Positions 1 through 9,280 are shown, counted from the stretch's first letter. The stretch: 64,000 nucleotides of DNA from an uncultured bacterium (GCA_945828315.1 CALZQA010000002.1:1-64000), one strand, 5' to 3'. Notes: generated by a model from the sequence alone, not told the origin. Translations and numbers: made by a program.

Positions 1-55
1 GTAGAGCACTTGACTTTTAATCAAGTTGTCGGGGGTTCGAATCCCCCGTGTCTCA
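1..55 (+). tRNA. tRNA-Lys (anticodon TTT), 5' end truncated by the window
   Basis: Anticodon arm CTTGA-CTTTTAA-TCAAG (9-25), T arm GGGGG-TTCGAAT-CCCCC (31-47), acceptor 3' strand GTGTCTC plus discriminator A; no encoded CCA. Confidence 0.93.
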
Positions 56-130
56 CGAAGCAGAAAAGGATAAGCGAAAGCTTATCCTTTTTTGTTTCGT
101 GAGACACGGGGAAAATAAAGCCCCGACAAC
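25..130. repeat. Inverted repeat: 3' half of tRNA-Lys copied in reverse downstream of the terminator
   Basis: 44-59 CCCCGTGTCTCACGAA vs 96-111 TTCGTGAGACACGGGG (16/16); 25-34 GTTGTCGGGG vs 121-130 CCCCGACAAC (10/10). Confidence 0.85.
64..93 (+). terminator. Rho-independent terminator after tRNA-Lys
   Basis: AAAAGGATAAGC-GAAA-GCTTATCCTTTTTT. Confidence 0.85.
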
Positions 131-214
131 GTGTATTTTGCATAGTATTTTGCGCAACGGGGCATAATGTGATACAATGAACGGGCAAATTATTTTACGG
201 AAAGGAAACAGAAT

Positions 215-439
215 ATGAACATCGATGAATTAGTGGAAGTGCATGAATGTCCGGTTTGCGGAGGCGCCGGTTTGCTGGAGGAGGAATGTGGCAGTTCCTA
301 TTACGTAATGTGTACGGAGTGCGGCGCCCATTCTGTCAATATTGATTTCAAGACGGAGGAAGAGCGTCTCACTGCTGCACAGAAAACCGCTATGCTGTGG
401 AATACCGGAAAAGTGATCAAAAGCGATCCGGGTGAATGA
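215..439 (+). CDS. Small zinc-ribbon protein resembling the Lar (restriction alleviation) family
   Basis: CPVCGG...CTECGA...TAAQKTAMLWNTGK pattern; RBS ggaaagga upstream. Confidence 0.6.
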   Translation: MNIDELVEVHECPVCGGAGLLEEECGSSYYVMCTECGAHSVNIDFKTEEERLTAAQKTAMLWNTGKVIKSDPGE

Positions 440-511
440 TCCGGTGGGGAAAGCCATTGAAAAAGTGAAAAAATAACCCCCAGCGGGGCTTAAAAATAAA
501 AACCCGGGATG

Positions 512-594
512 ATACAATACCGATATTGAAATCGAGTGGTCGTGATCCATTGATCTGATGAGGTGGGTGGACACGTGAAAGAGAGGTATTGTAT
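512..594 (+). promoter_or_regulatory. Candidate structured mRNA leader occluding the cbiM RBS
   Basis: Perfect 10-bp stem ATACAATACC (512-521)/GGTATTGTAT (585-594) overlapping SD AGAGAGG and abutting ATG 595; inner stem CGTG-a-TCCA (541-549)/TGGA-CACG (568-575). Confidence 0.55.
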
Positions 595-1653
595 ATGCAT
601 ATGGCAGATGCGTTGCTGGCACCGTCGGTTGCCGCTACGATGTACGTTGCTTCGGGAGCGGTGGCAGGCATTTGTGTGAAAGCGTTGAAAAAGGATGAAG
701 ATATGGCAAAGCTGCCGACCATGGCAGTGACGGCTGCGCTTGTTTTTGCCGGTCAGATGATCAACTACACGATTCCCGGTACGGGGTCTTCCGGACATTT
801 GTGCGGAGGCATGCTGCTTTCGGCACTACTCGGCCCGCAGGCGGGCTTTTTGTCGATGGTCGTTATCCTGGCGATCCAATGCCTGTTCTTTGCGGATGGC
901 GGACTGATGGCGCTGGGCGCGAACTGTTGGAATATGGCGTTTTACGGATGTTTTATCGGATATTATCTGATCTGGAAACCGCTCATGCACAGCCGGCTGT
1001 TTGCGGGAAAGAAGAATGCTGCCCGTGTGAAGATCGCGCTGTCATCTGTTCTGGGTTGTATCATCACGCTCCAGATGGGCGCATTTTCGGTCGTTCTGGA
1101 GACGTCCGCATCCGGTGTCACAGAATTGCCCGTTGGTACCTTTGTCGGAATCATGCAGCCGATCCATCTTGCGATCGGTCTTGTGGAGGGATTGATCACT
1201 GCGGCAGTGCTGCTGTTTATCTATGAGGCACGTCCGGAGCTGCTTACAGAGTTGGACGAGGGAACTGAAAAGGCAAAGAGCAGATGCTCGCTCAAAACAA
1301 CGCTTGCGATCCTTACGGCGGTTGTCGTAGTTGTGGGCGGCGGTCTTTCTCTGTTTGCCAGTGGAAATCCCGATGGGCTGGAATGGTCGATGTTTGGAAA
1401 TTCCGAGGCGGGATACAGCGAAAATATGGGTCTGGATGAGGAAGCTTATGGTATTTCCAGCAAGACCGCAGATGCTGCGGAGGCGATCCAGGAAAAGACA
1501 GCGTTTCTCCCGGACTATGCCTTTAGCGGAAGCGACAGCGCGGCAGGCACCAGTGTATCAGGGCTGGTCGGTTCTGCGATCGTGGCGGGCGCTGCGGTTT
1601 TGATCTGTATGCTGGGCGGATTTTTCCGCAGAAAAAAGAGTTGTCATGGATAA
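595..1653 (+). CDS. cbiM: Energy-coupling factor Ni/Co transporter S component, CbiM fused to a C-terminal CbiN/PDGLE domain
   Basis: N-terminal MHMADALLAP (metal-binding start), multiple TM segments, C-terminal SGNPDGLEW; followed by cbiQ and cbiO. Confidence 0.88.
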   Translation: MHMADALLAPSVAATMYVASGAVAGICVKALKKDEDMAKLPTMAVTAALVFAGQMINYTIPGTGSSGHLCGGMLLSALLGPQAGFLSMVVILAIQCLFFADGGLMALGANCWNMAFYGCFIGYYLIWKPLMHSRLFAGKKNAARVKIALSSVLGCIITLQMGAFSVVLETSASGVTELPVGTFVGIMQPIHLAIGLVEGLITAAVLLFIYEARPELLTELDEGTEKAKSRCSLKTTLAILTAVVVVVGGGLSLFASGNPDGLEWSMFGNSEAGYSENMGLDEEAYGISSKTADAAEAIQEKTAFLPDYAFSGSDSAAGTSVSGLVGSAIVAGAAVLICMLGGFFRRKKSCHG

Positions 1654-2449
1654 ATTATCAGGTGCACAGTCGGAACTTCGGGAAATGGATGTGCTGGCGG
1701 CGGGAATATCCGTTGTCCATCGGCTGCATCCGCTGTGCAAATTACTTGTAACAGTTACATATATTTTTATAGTAGTATCATTTCATAAATACGATCTCTC
1801 CGGGCTGATCGTTATGGTCCTGTATCCGGTGCTGATGTTCCAGGCGGCGGAAATACCGGTACGTGTGTTTTTTTACAAGCTGCGAGTTGTATTGCCGTTG
1901 GTATGCGCGGTAGGTCTGGCAAATCCGTTTCTGGATCGCATGCCGCTTACACAGATCGGGAACCTTGTCATTACCGGAGGTGTCGTATCTATGTTGACGC
2001 TGATGTTAAAGGGATGCCTTGCGCTTATGGCATCCTTTTTGCTCGTTGCCACGACACCGATCGACATGCTCTGCGGTGCGTTGCGGAAGCTGCATGTGCC
2101 CAAGGTCCTGACGGCGCTACTGCTTCTGACTTACCGTTATGTCGGAGTTATCATGGGAGAAGCTTCTGCCATGTCACAGGCCTACAGTCTGCGGGCGCCC
2201 GGACAGAAGGGGATACACATTTCTGCATGGGGGTCCTTTCTCGGACAGCTGTTGCTGCGCAGCATGGATCGTGCGCAGGAACTATACAGCAGTATGGAGC
2301 TTCGGGGATTTCAGGGAGAGTTTTTTTACAGTGATATCCCTGCATGTCGCGTGAGCAGCGTGATGTTTGTGCTGGTCAGCTGTAGCTTCTTTGCGTGTGC
2401 GCGGGTGGTAAATATCGCCTGGCTGCTCGGAAATCTTGTTGTCAGATAA
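1646..2449 (+). CDS. cbiQ: ECF transporter T component CbiQ
   Basis: Membrane protein with CbiQ-like C-terminal SLRAPGQKG...RSMDRAQELYSSMELRGF; overlaps the cbiM end. Confidence 0.87.
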   Translation: MDKLSGAQSELREMDVLAAGISVVHRLHPLCKLLVTVTYIFIVVSFHKYDLSGLIVMVLYPVLMFQAAEIPVRVFFYKLRVVLPLVCAVGLANPFLDRMPLTQIGNLVITGGVVSMLTLMLKGCLALMASFLLVATTPIDMLCGALRKLHVPKVLTALLLLTYRYVGVIMGEASAMSQAYSLRAPGQKGIHISAWGSFLGQLLLRSMDRAQELYSSMELRGFQGEFFYSDIPACRVSSVMFVLVSCSFFACARVVNIAWLLGNLVVR

Positions 2450-2538
2450 AGGATGTCGGGTCGTCGTGATTGTGATTCTGCTGAATGGATGGAGAGTAGC
2501 TTGTACGGGACTGATCAGCGGCAGTAAGAGGTGAAAAA

Positions 2539-3264
2539 ATGATCGAATTTCAGAATGTTTCTTTTTCATATGATAAAAAAACACCGGTCGTGCAGGATCT
2601 TGATCTGGTCATAAAAAAAGGCGAGACAGTAGGGTTGATCGGGGCGAACGGTGCAGGAAAGTCTACGATTCTGAAACTGATGCTGGGCCTTTTATATGGA
2701 GAAGGAACGATTATTGTGGACGGTCTGTCGGTGACAAAGGCAAATCTGCCCATGATCCGTAAAAAAACAGGATACGTTTTGCAGGATTCGGACAATCAGA
2801 TGTTTATGCCGACGGTCTATGAGGACATGATGTTTGGTCTGCGCAATTACGGGATGAGCAGGGAAGCGGCGGAAGCACGGGTGGACGCGGTTCTGGAGCA
2901 GCTCGGTCTGCAGGATTTGAAATATCGCCATAATCACAAAATTTCCGGCGGTGAGAAGCGTATGGCAGCCATTGCTACCGTGCTTGTCATGCAGCCGGAG
3001 GTGATCCTGATGGACGAGCCGTCCACGGCGCTGGATCCATTTAACCGGCGGACTGTCATCCGCACGATACAGGTACTACCCCAGACAAAAGTGATCGCAT
3101 CCCATGATCTGGATATGATCCTGGAGACCTGTGATCGTGTGGTTTTGTTGTCTCATGGAAAAGTTGTGGCAGACGGAGATTGCGGAATGATCCTGCGGGA
3201 CCGCGCACTGCTGGAGCAGAACCGGATGGAGCTGCCATTGTGTATGCAGATGCAGGGGGTATGA
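2539..3264 (+). CDS. cbiO: ECF transporter ATPase CbiO
   Basis: Walker [34 protein letters not shown]. Confidence 0.9.
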   Translation: MIEFQNVSFSYDKKTPVVQDLDLVIKKGETVGLIGANGAGKSTILKLMLGLLYGEGTIIVDGLSVTKANLPMIRKKTGYVLQDSDNQMFMPTVYEDMMFGLRNYGMSREAAEARVDAVLEQLGLQDLKYRHNHKISGGEKRMAAIATVLVMQPEVILMDEPSTALDPFNRRTVIRTIQVLPQTKVIASHDLDMILETCDRVVLLSHGKVVADGDCGMILRDRALLEQNRMELPLCMQMQGV

Positions 3265-3442
3265 TCTTTGGTGCACGAAGGGTCTTGCTGGTGCCTTTGT
3301 GTAAAAAGTGTGTTTTTTATGTGAAAATATTGTGAAAACTATACATATCATAATTACATCCTTCATGTTATAATCATTTCAATACACGCACTTTAACGTG
3401 GTGATGTGTAAAAATATAATATGAGGGAAAGGATAAATCCAA

Positions 3443-4459
3443 ATGAAGAACAGATTTAAGAAATTGATTGCTGCAGTAGCTGCATTTGCAGTTGCGTTTA
3501 CTGCAGTGTCAGTAGCGGATGTGACGACGACAGAGGCTGCGACAACTTATGAGACTTTGTATACGTCAGGTGAAACAGCAGAGGTTGGATATGCGGGTGT
3601 TGAGAATAAGGTACCTTTTACCGTAAGCAAGTCAGGTGAAATTTATTTCTTTGTCAGTGTTGCAGAACCGACCGGATACACAGTGACTTTGTACAACAGT
3701 GCCGGAGTGCCGGTAGAGGATGATTATAATCCTTTGTATGTTTCCAGTACAGATGCATATTGGAAGACGGATGAGTCGGGTGCAATGAATGCAGATGTTT
3801 GGTCTACATTACCTGCCGGTGACTATTATTACGGCATCAAATTCGACACCAATAATTACTATTATCTGGATATTTTACAGTATTCGTCCGCTGCAGAGAT
3901 CAGCCAGACAAAGGCAACCATTACGGTCGGCTATACACAGAAGCTGAGTGTAACAGGTGCAAAGGTTACAAAATGGTCTTCCAGCAAGAAAGCTGTTGCA
4001 ACCGTTGATTCCAAAGGTAAGGTGACTGCAAAGAAGGCAGGAAAGGCAACCATCTCTGCAAAACTTGATAATGGGCAGACCGTAAAGTGTACAGTAACTG
4101 TTAAGGCAAACAAATACACGGCAACCAAGCTGACAACCAGTGATGTTTCTTATGGCGAGAGCGCGATGAGCGTTTACAGTGCAAGTTTTGATTCAAAGGG
4201 TAATCTGGTGATCAAGGCGCGCTATGTAAACAATGAGTATTACAAGGTATCCAAACTGGAAAAGATCAAGATCACAGTCAAGGATGCAAACGGTAAGGCA
4301 GTGGGAACTTATTCATTAAGCAAAAAGACAGTATCTGTTCCGTCTTTTTCTACCAAGGACTTGACCTTTACGATCAGCAAATCAAAGTTGAAACAGAAAA
4401 AGGCAGACCTCAGAAACTGTACCTTTAACTGCTCAGGTGTTTCTGTTTACTATTATTAA
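3443..4459 (+). CDS. Secreted protein with a bacterial Ig-like (BIG2) domain
   Basis: Signal peptide; WSSSKKAVATVDSKGKVTAKKAGKATISAKLDNGQTVKCTVTV. Confidence 0.75.
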   Translation: MKNRFKKLIAAVAAFAVAFTAVSVADVTTTEAATTYETLYTSGETAEVGYAGVENKVPFTVSKSGEIYFFVSVAEPTGYTVTLYNSAGVPVEDDYNPLYVSSTDAYWKTDESGAMNADVWSTLPAGDYYYGIKFDTNNYYYLDILQYSSAAEISQTKATITVGYTQKLSVTGAKVTKWSSSKKAVATVDSKGKVTAKKAGKATISAKLDNGQTVKCTVTVKANKYTATKLTTSDVSYGESAMSVYSASFDSKGNLVIKARYVNNEYYKVSKLEKIKITVKDANGKAVGTYSLSKKTVSVPSFSTKDLTFTISKSKLKQKKADLRNCTFNCSGVSVYYY

Positions 4460-4469
4460 ATCGTATCAG

Positions 4470-4498
4470 GCAGGCACTCCATAGGGGTGCCTGCTTTT
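4470..4498 (+). terminator. Rho-independent terminator
   Basis: GCAGGCACTCC-ATAG-GGGTGCCTGCTTTT. Confidence 0.75.
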
Positions 4499-4510
4499 AT
4501 ACGCGAACAA

Positions 4511-4564
4511 TTGTAAACTAAAATCAAAATAGAGGTTGACAATCAAGGGCGTATCGTTTACAAT
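4511..4564 (+). promoter_or_regulatory. BirA-type biotin operator overlapping a sigma-A promoter of bioY
   Basis: TTGTAAACT-N14-GGTTGACAA (4511-4542); -35 TTGACA (4536-4541), 17-nt spacer, -10 TACAAT (4559-4564). Confidence 0.85.
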
Positions 4565-4595
4565 GTCCAAAGAATCAAAACGGAGGACATGTGTT

Positions 4596-5168
4596 ATGAA
4601 TACAAAGACAAAAGAACTTACCCTGACTGCCCTGATGGCAGCGATCATCTGTGTGCTCGGACCGTTGTCGGTGCCGCTGCCTTTCAGCCCGGTGCCGATA
4701 TCGCTGACAATGATCGGAATTTATCTGGCAGTATATGCAGTGGGAATGTGGCGCGGCACCGTAGCATTTATCGTATATCTGCTGCTGGGATTGGTCGGTC
4801 TGCCCGTATTTTCCGGCTTTACCGGTGGACCGTCAAAGCTGCTGGGACCGACCGGAGGATATCTCATCGGCTTTATCTTTACGGCGCTGATCAGTGGATT
4901 TTTCATTGATCGCTGGTGGAAAAATCGTGTGTTGTCAGCAATCGGCATGATCCTTGGCATTGCCGTTGCGTATGTGTTTGGAACGGTCTGGCTGGCGTAT
5001 GTGGCGGGAATGGCCTTCAACGAGGCACTTGCTGCCGGCGTAATCCCGTATGTAGGATTTGACCTGATCAAGATCGTCGTGCTGGTGATCGTTGGACCGG
5101 AACTGAAAAAGGTGCTGATCCGCGCAAATCTGGTATCTGTTCGCGAGGATGATGCGGTTCAGGCGTAA
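4596..5168 (+). CDS. bioY: Biotin ECF transporter substrate-binding component BioY
   Basis: BioY-like sequence (PFSPVPISLTM...GPTGGYLIGF...IPYVGFDLIKI); BirA box upstream. Confidence 0.92.
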   Translation: MNTKTKELTLTALMAAIICVLGPLSVPLPFSPVPISLTMIGIYLAVYAVGMWRGTVAFIVYLLLGLVGLPVFSGFTGGPSKLLGPTGGYLIGFIFTALISGFFIDRWWKNRVLSAIGMILGIAVAYVFGTVWLAYVAGMAFNEALAAGVIPYVGFDLIKIVVLVIVGPELKKVLIRANLVSVREDDAVQA

Positions 5169-5178
5169 ATGAATGGAA

Positions 5179-5211
5179 AGAGAATCCTGTCAGCAGGGTT
5201 CTCTTTTTTTG
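5179..5211 (+). terminator. Rho-independent terminator after bioY
   Basis: AGAGAATCCTG-TCAG-CAGGGTTCTCTTTTTTT. Confidence 0.8.
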
Positions 5212-5334
5212 TAGGAGATGGAGAGAACGTAATCGTTTTCGAAAATGAGAAAAAATCCTAAGTTTATGACGAAATTTGTCGATGAATAGTGTATAATGTG
5301 TTTCAGAATATTTGCAGGGAAAAAAGGATATGTT

Positions 5335-5685
5335 ATGCATGAGCTATCAGTTACAACGAATATACTGAATCTGGCACTTTCCATGCTGGAGGAGCAACAC
5401 CTGAAAAAAATTCATACCATTACACTAAAGATAGGTGTGATGCAGGGCTATGAGGAGAAATGGCTGCAGCACTATTTTAATCGCCTGTCAAAGGGAACGC
5501 CTGCTGAAGATGCGGTTCTGCATATAGAAATGATACCGATCGTGTTCCGTTGCAGGGACTGCGGGCGGGAATTCGCTTTTGATGCGCATGGTACGGATGA
5601 CTGCAGCTGCCCGGATTGTCACGGTTTTTCTTATGATATGATCTCGGGCAAAGAATTTATGATAGAATCTATGGAGGCAAGTTGA
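5335..5685 (+). CDS. hypA: Hydrogenase nickel-insertion protein HypA
   Basis: N-terminal MHELSVT (Ni ligand His2) and CRDC...CPDC zinc site. Confidence 0.88.
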   Translation: MHELSVTTNILNLALSMLEEQHLKKIHTITLKIGVMQGYEEKWLQHYFNRLSKGTPAEDAVLHIEMIPIVFRCRDCGREFAFDAHGTDDCSCPDCHGFSYDMISGKEFMIESMEAS

Positions 5686-5686
5686 G

Positions 5687-7795
5687 ATGTTTGGCAGATC
5701 AAAAGGGACGGAACCTGTCCGTGGACAGCAGTTACAGCCGCTGGATGAGATAGAAGGATTTTTGGTGCGTCCCGGTTTTTATAAAACAAGTGGAGCAACC
5801 CAGGGAAAAGACGGTGTGAGCTTTACCATTAGCTCCCACTACGCTACGGGCTGTACACTTCTGCTGTTTCATCCCAGGGAAAAAGAGCCCTATGCAAAAT
5901 TGCCTTTTCCGGACAACTATCGGATCGGCAGCACCTATTCCATGTTTGTATTTGGACTGAAAATAGAGGATTTCGAGTACGCATATCAGTTTGACGGACC
6001 TTACGATGAGGCGAAGGGACATCGGTTCGATAAAAATGCGATCATTCTGGACCCCTATGCCCGGGCCGTGACAGAGCAGCGGGAGTGGGGCGAGAAATTC
6101 GAAGGCGAGCACGTCTACAAGGCGCGCGTTGTGGAAAACAACTTTGACTGGGGTGCAAAAAAGCAGCTGGAAAACAAGTTGGAGGATCTGATCATTTATG
6201 AGCTGCACGTGCGCGGCTTTACGATGGATCCCTCCTCGGGGGTGACGGCGCGGGGAACGTTTGAGGGCATCCGTGAAAAGATCCCGTACCTGAAGGAACT
6301 GGGTGTCAATGCGGTGGAACTGATGCCGATCTTTGAGTTTGACGAGATGGATTCCGCGCGGGAACATGACGGAAAGAAGCTGTTGGACTACTGGGGTTAT
6401 AATACGGTGTGCTTTTTTGCACCGAATACGAGTTATTCCTATGTGCAGGAACACAACCATGAGGGCGATGAGCTGAAGCGTCTGATCCGTGATCTGCATG
6501 AAAATGGGATCGAGGTCATTCTGGATGTGGTGTTCAATCACACGGCAGAGGGAAATGAGATGGGCCCCACGTTCTCGTTTAAGGGAATAGACAATAAAAT
6601 ATACTACATTCTGACACCGGAGGGTTACTATTATAATTTCAGCGGCTGCGGAAACAGCATGAACTGTAATCATCCCATTGTGCGACAGTTTATCATGGAT
6701 TGTCTGCGTTACTGGGTGGTGGAGTACCGTGTGGACGGTTTCCGGTTTGATCTGGCTTCTATTCTGAGCCGAGACCAGAACGGCGCACCAATGGAAAACC
6801 CGCCGTTGTTGGAGCACATGGCTTTTGACCAGATCCTGTCCGGCGTGAAGCTGATCGCCGAGGCGTGGGATGCGGGCGGTCTGTATCAGGTGGGTACATT
6901 TCCGAGCTGGAACCGCTGGGCGGAGTGGAATGGCAGATATCGCGATGACATGCGCCGTTTCCTGAAGGGGGATGATGGCATGGCACCGGCGGCTGTGGCG
7001 CGTATGACCGGATCCCGTGATATTTATGATCCGCTGGTGCGTGGACAGAGCGCGTCAGTGAACTTCCTGACCTGTCACGACGGTTTTACATTGTATGATC
7101 TTTATTCCTACAATACAAAGCATAATGAGGCGAACGGCTGGAACAATACAGACGGAGATAACAACGGAAACAGCTGGAATTGCGGCTGTGAGGGCGAGAC
7201 GGATGATCCGGAGATCGAAGCGCTGCGGAGGCGCATGATCAAGAATGCCTTTGCGACACTGATGTGCAGCCGGGGACCGGCGATGTTTTTTGCGGGCGAT
7301 GAGTTTTGCAATACACAGAGCGGAAACAACAACGCCTACTGTCAGGATAATGAGATCTCATGGCTGGACTGGACACGAAAGGAAAAATACGAGGATGTGT
7401 TTGAATTTGCGCGTTTCATGATCCACTTCCGCAAGGAGCATCCGGTACTGCGCAAACCGACGCAGCCTGCTTCCTGCGGTTTTGCGGATATTTCCTATCA
7501 TCATGGAAGAGCATGGAATGCGGATTGTGGCAACAACGCACGCCTCATCGGTCTGCTCTATGCAGGAAAGAACGATACCGGTGAGGACGATCTTGTCTAT
7601 GTGGGTGTGAACACTTATTGGGAGAAGCTGAGAGCAGGTTTTCCGGATCCGCCTGCAGGGGAACAGTGGGTACTCATTGCCGATACGGCTCGGGGCGGAA
7701 AGCTGCCGATCGACGAGGTGATCACAACCGGACATTATGATCTGGAACCGCGAAGTGTGATCATTATGGTTGTGAAGAAAAAAGAAGAAGTATAG
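5687..7795 (+). CDS. glgX: Glycogen debranching enzyme / isoamylase-type GH13
   Basis: YELHVRGFT, DVVFNHTAEG, DGFRFDLAS, IAEAWDAGG, NFLTCHDGF, AGDEFCNTQSGNNNAYCQDN. Confidence 0.9.
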   Translation: MFGRSKGTEPVRGQQLQPLDEIEGFLVRPGFYKTSGATQGKDGVSFTISSHYATGCTLLLFHPREKEPYAKLPFPDNYRIGSTYSMFVFGLKIEDFEYAYQFDGPYDEAKGHRFDKNAIILDPYARAVTEQREWGEKFEGEHVYKARVVENNFDWGAKKQLENKLEDLIIYELHVRGFTMDPSSGVTARGTFEGIREKIPYLKELGVNAVELMPIFEFDEMDSAREHDGKKLLDYWGYNTVCFFAPNTSYSYVQEHNHEGDELKRLIRDLHENGIEVILDVVFNHTAEGNEMGPTFSFKGIDNKIYYILTPEGYYYNFSGCGNSMNCNHPIVRQFIMDCLRYWVVEYRVDGFRFDLASILSRDQNGAPMENPPLLEHMAFDQILSGVKLIAEAWDAGGLYQVGTFPSWNRWAEWNGRYRDDMRRFLKGDDGMAPAAVARMTGSRDIYDPLVRGQSASVNFLTCHDGFTLYDLYSYNTKHNEANGWNNTDGDNNGNSWNCGCEGETDDPEIEALRRRMIKNAFATLMCSRGPAMFFAGDEFCNTQSGNNNAYCQDNEISWLDWTRKEKYEDVFEFARFMIHFRKEHPVLRKPTQPASCGFADISYHHGRAWNADCGNNARLIGLLYAGKNDTGEDDLVYVGVNTYWEKLRAGFPDPPAGEQWVLIADTARGGKLPIDEVITTGHYDLEPRSVIIMVVKKKEEV

Positions 7796-7807
7796 AAACT
7801 GGCAAAG

Positions 7808-7833
7808 AAGCCGGGGGTTAATCCCCCGGCTTT
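7808..7833. terminator. Bidirectional terminator between glgX and yhhQ
   Basis: AAGCCGGGGG-TTAAT-CCCCCGGCTTT; overlaps the last yhhQ codons. Confidence 0.75.
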
Positions 7834-8522
7834 CCTTTGTGATCGACCAGATAGCGTGCCAGATACATGACCGGTGTATCGGCAAGACTCGTCACGATAA
7901 ATATGATGTAGCTGGACCAGAAGATCGAGATCAGTGTCGGCAGCTCGTAGGTGCCTGCGAAGGCGCCAAAGGTGAACAGCAGCGAGTTTAACAGCTGTGA
8001 CAGCAGGGTGGAACCGTTGTTGCGCAACCACAGAAAACGCTTGGAGTCACCGTATTTTTTCGTGGTAAATGCCCACCATCCGTGGTATGCCCACACATCA
8101 AAACGCTGGCAGATGGCATATACAACAAAGCTGGTCAGCATCAGTCGCGGTGTGTTTGAGAAGATGGCCTGCATGTGAGGCATTGCCCAGTCGCTCTCGG
8201 CTGGGATATATATCAGCCAGGACTGGGAGATGAGGATGAAGGCAAGGGAACAGGCGATCCCGATGTTGACTGCCTTCTGGGAAGCCTTTTTGCCGTAAAA
8301 CTCGCTGAGCAGGTCTGTCACCAGAAAGGTGGAGGCAAAGAGGATGTTTCCCAACGTCTGTTCCATGCCGAAGGCATTGACGACGATCAGAACTTCAATA
8401 TTTGCCGTGATGGTGGCAAAGACTGTCCAACAGTAGAGACCGGTTTTTCCAAATAAATGAAAAAACAGTAAAACCAGTGCAAAGATCACAACCAGTGATC
8501 CGAGGAGTAATAATTCATTCAT
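7818..8522 (-). CDS. yhhQ: Queuosine precursor transporter, YhhQ/VUT family
   Basis: TANIEVLIVVNAFGMEQTLGNILFASTFLVTDLLSEFYGKK; start overlaps the upstream gene (ATGAATGA). Confidence 0.88.
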   Translation of the reverse strand: MNELLLLGSLVVIFALVLLFFHLFGKTGLYCWTVFATITANIEVLIVVNAFGMEQTLGNILFASTFLVTDLLSEFYGKKASQKAVNIGIACSLAFILISQSWLIYIPAESDWAMPHMQAIFSNTPRLMLTSFVVYAICQRFDVWAYHGWWAFTTKKYGDSKRFLWLRNNGSTLLSQLLNSLLFTFGAFAGTYELPTLISIFWSSYIIFIVTSLADTPVMYLARYLVDHKGKPGD

Positions 8523-9249
8523 GTGTTTTGTCCTTTCCAACGCCGAAGTCGGTGTTATTCAGTAAGATATCTACGCGGGGATCATCGCGGTAGAAAGGGT
8601 AGATCTGTTCCATAAAATCTGCCAGTACGGCTGTATCCGGTTTGACGGCGGTGCTGTTTTCGACCATGAGGTTGACACAGACACGCTCAAAATATGCAAG
8701 GCCGGTCTCAATATCAGTTCTCATGGAAGCGACCGTCTGTCCGCTCAGACCAAAGAGCAGGCATACTTCGTCAAAGCCGTCGGCGATGACGGAGGGATCT
8801 GTCTCATCAATGCCTTTGTCCAGAACGCTCTCGCGAAAGTCAGCGTCGAAAGTCTCGACACCGATCTTGATCTTGACGGCAATACCGGCATCCGTAAAAA
8901 ATGCGCGGTAGTCGGGCAGCTCTTTCCGGTGCATCCAGTGGCACTCAAAGTGCAGCTCATGAATGTTTTTTTGCAGGCAGATGTCGCGGATCAGAGACAG
9001 TGTTGTCTCATCCAGATCCATCAGGCTGCCGGAGTTGATGACTTCCAGCTTGCCGTAAAGTCCGCGCACCTGGCTGAGTGCAGCTTTATTGATGGCATAA
9101 TTGGCGGCGGTATCTCTGGAAAAATCCAGATGATAGTCGCAGAATCTGCAGCGCCTCCATTTGCAGCCGCTTCCGCGCAGCATGACGATCTCGCGCGGAT
9201 TTTTTTCGGTGATCACGCTGTAGCGCACCGGATCAAAGGTTTCAGCCAT
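8515..9249 (-). CDS. Radical SAM protein, candidate queuine-salvage lyase (QueL-like)
   Basis: CKWRRCRFC (CX4CX2C) cluster motif; co-transcribed with yhhQ under a preQ1-I-like riboswitch. Confidence 0.65.
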   Translation of the reverse strand: MAETFDPVRYSVITEKNPREIVMLRGSGCKWRRCRFCDYHLDFSRDTAANYAINKAALSQVRGLYGKLEVINSGSLMDLDETTLSLIRDICLQKNIHELHFECHWMHRKELPDYRAFFTDAGIAVKIKIGVETFDADFRESVLDKGIDETDPSVIADGFDEVCLLFGLSGQTVASMRTDIETGLAYFERVCVNLMVENSTAVKPDTAVLADFMEQIYPFYRDDPRVDILLNNTDFGVGKDKTHE

Positions 9250-9280
9250 AGCAGTTTTCCTTTCTTTTCTTTATAGCAAC

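Noticed and set aside
440-510. Cobalamin riboswitch upstream of cbiM
   Set aside because: Could not find a B12 box or the conserved core; only short G/C-rich hairpins such as CCCC-CAG-CGGGG.
555-580. CTGATGA...GAAA resembling a hammerhead ribozyme core in the cbiM leader
   Set aside because: The required stem II does not close against GAAA and the sequence after GAAA cannot form stem III ending in a UH cleavage site; likely coincidence.
5732-6817. 361-aa minus-strand ORF antisense to glgX
   Set aside because: Fully inside a strongly supported gene, composition is His/Leu-rich nonsense with no recognisable motif.
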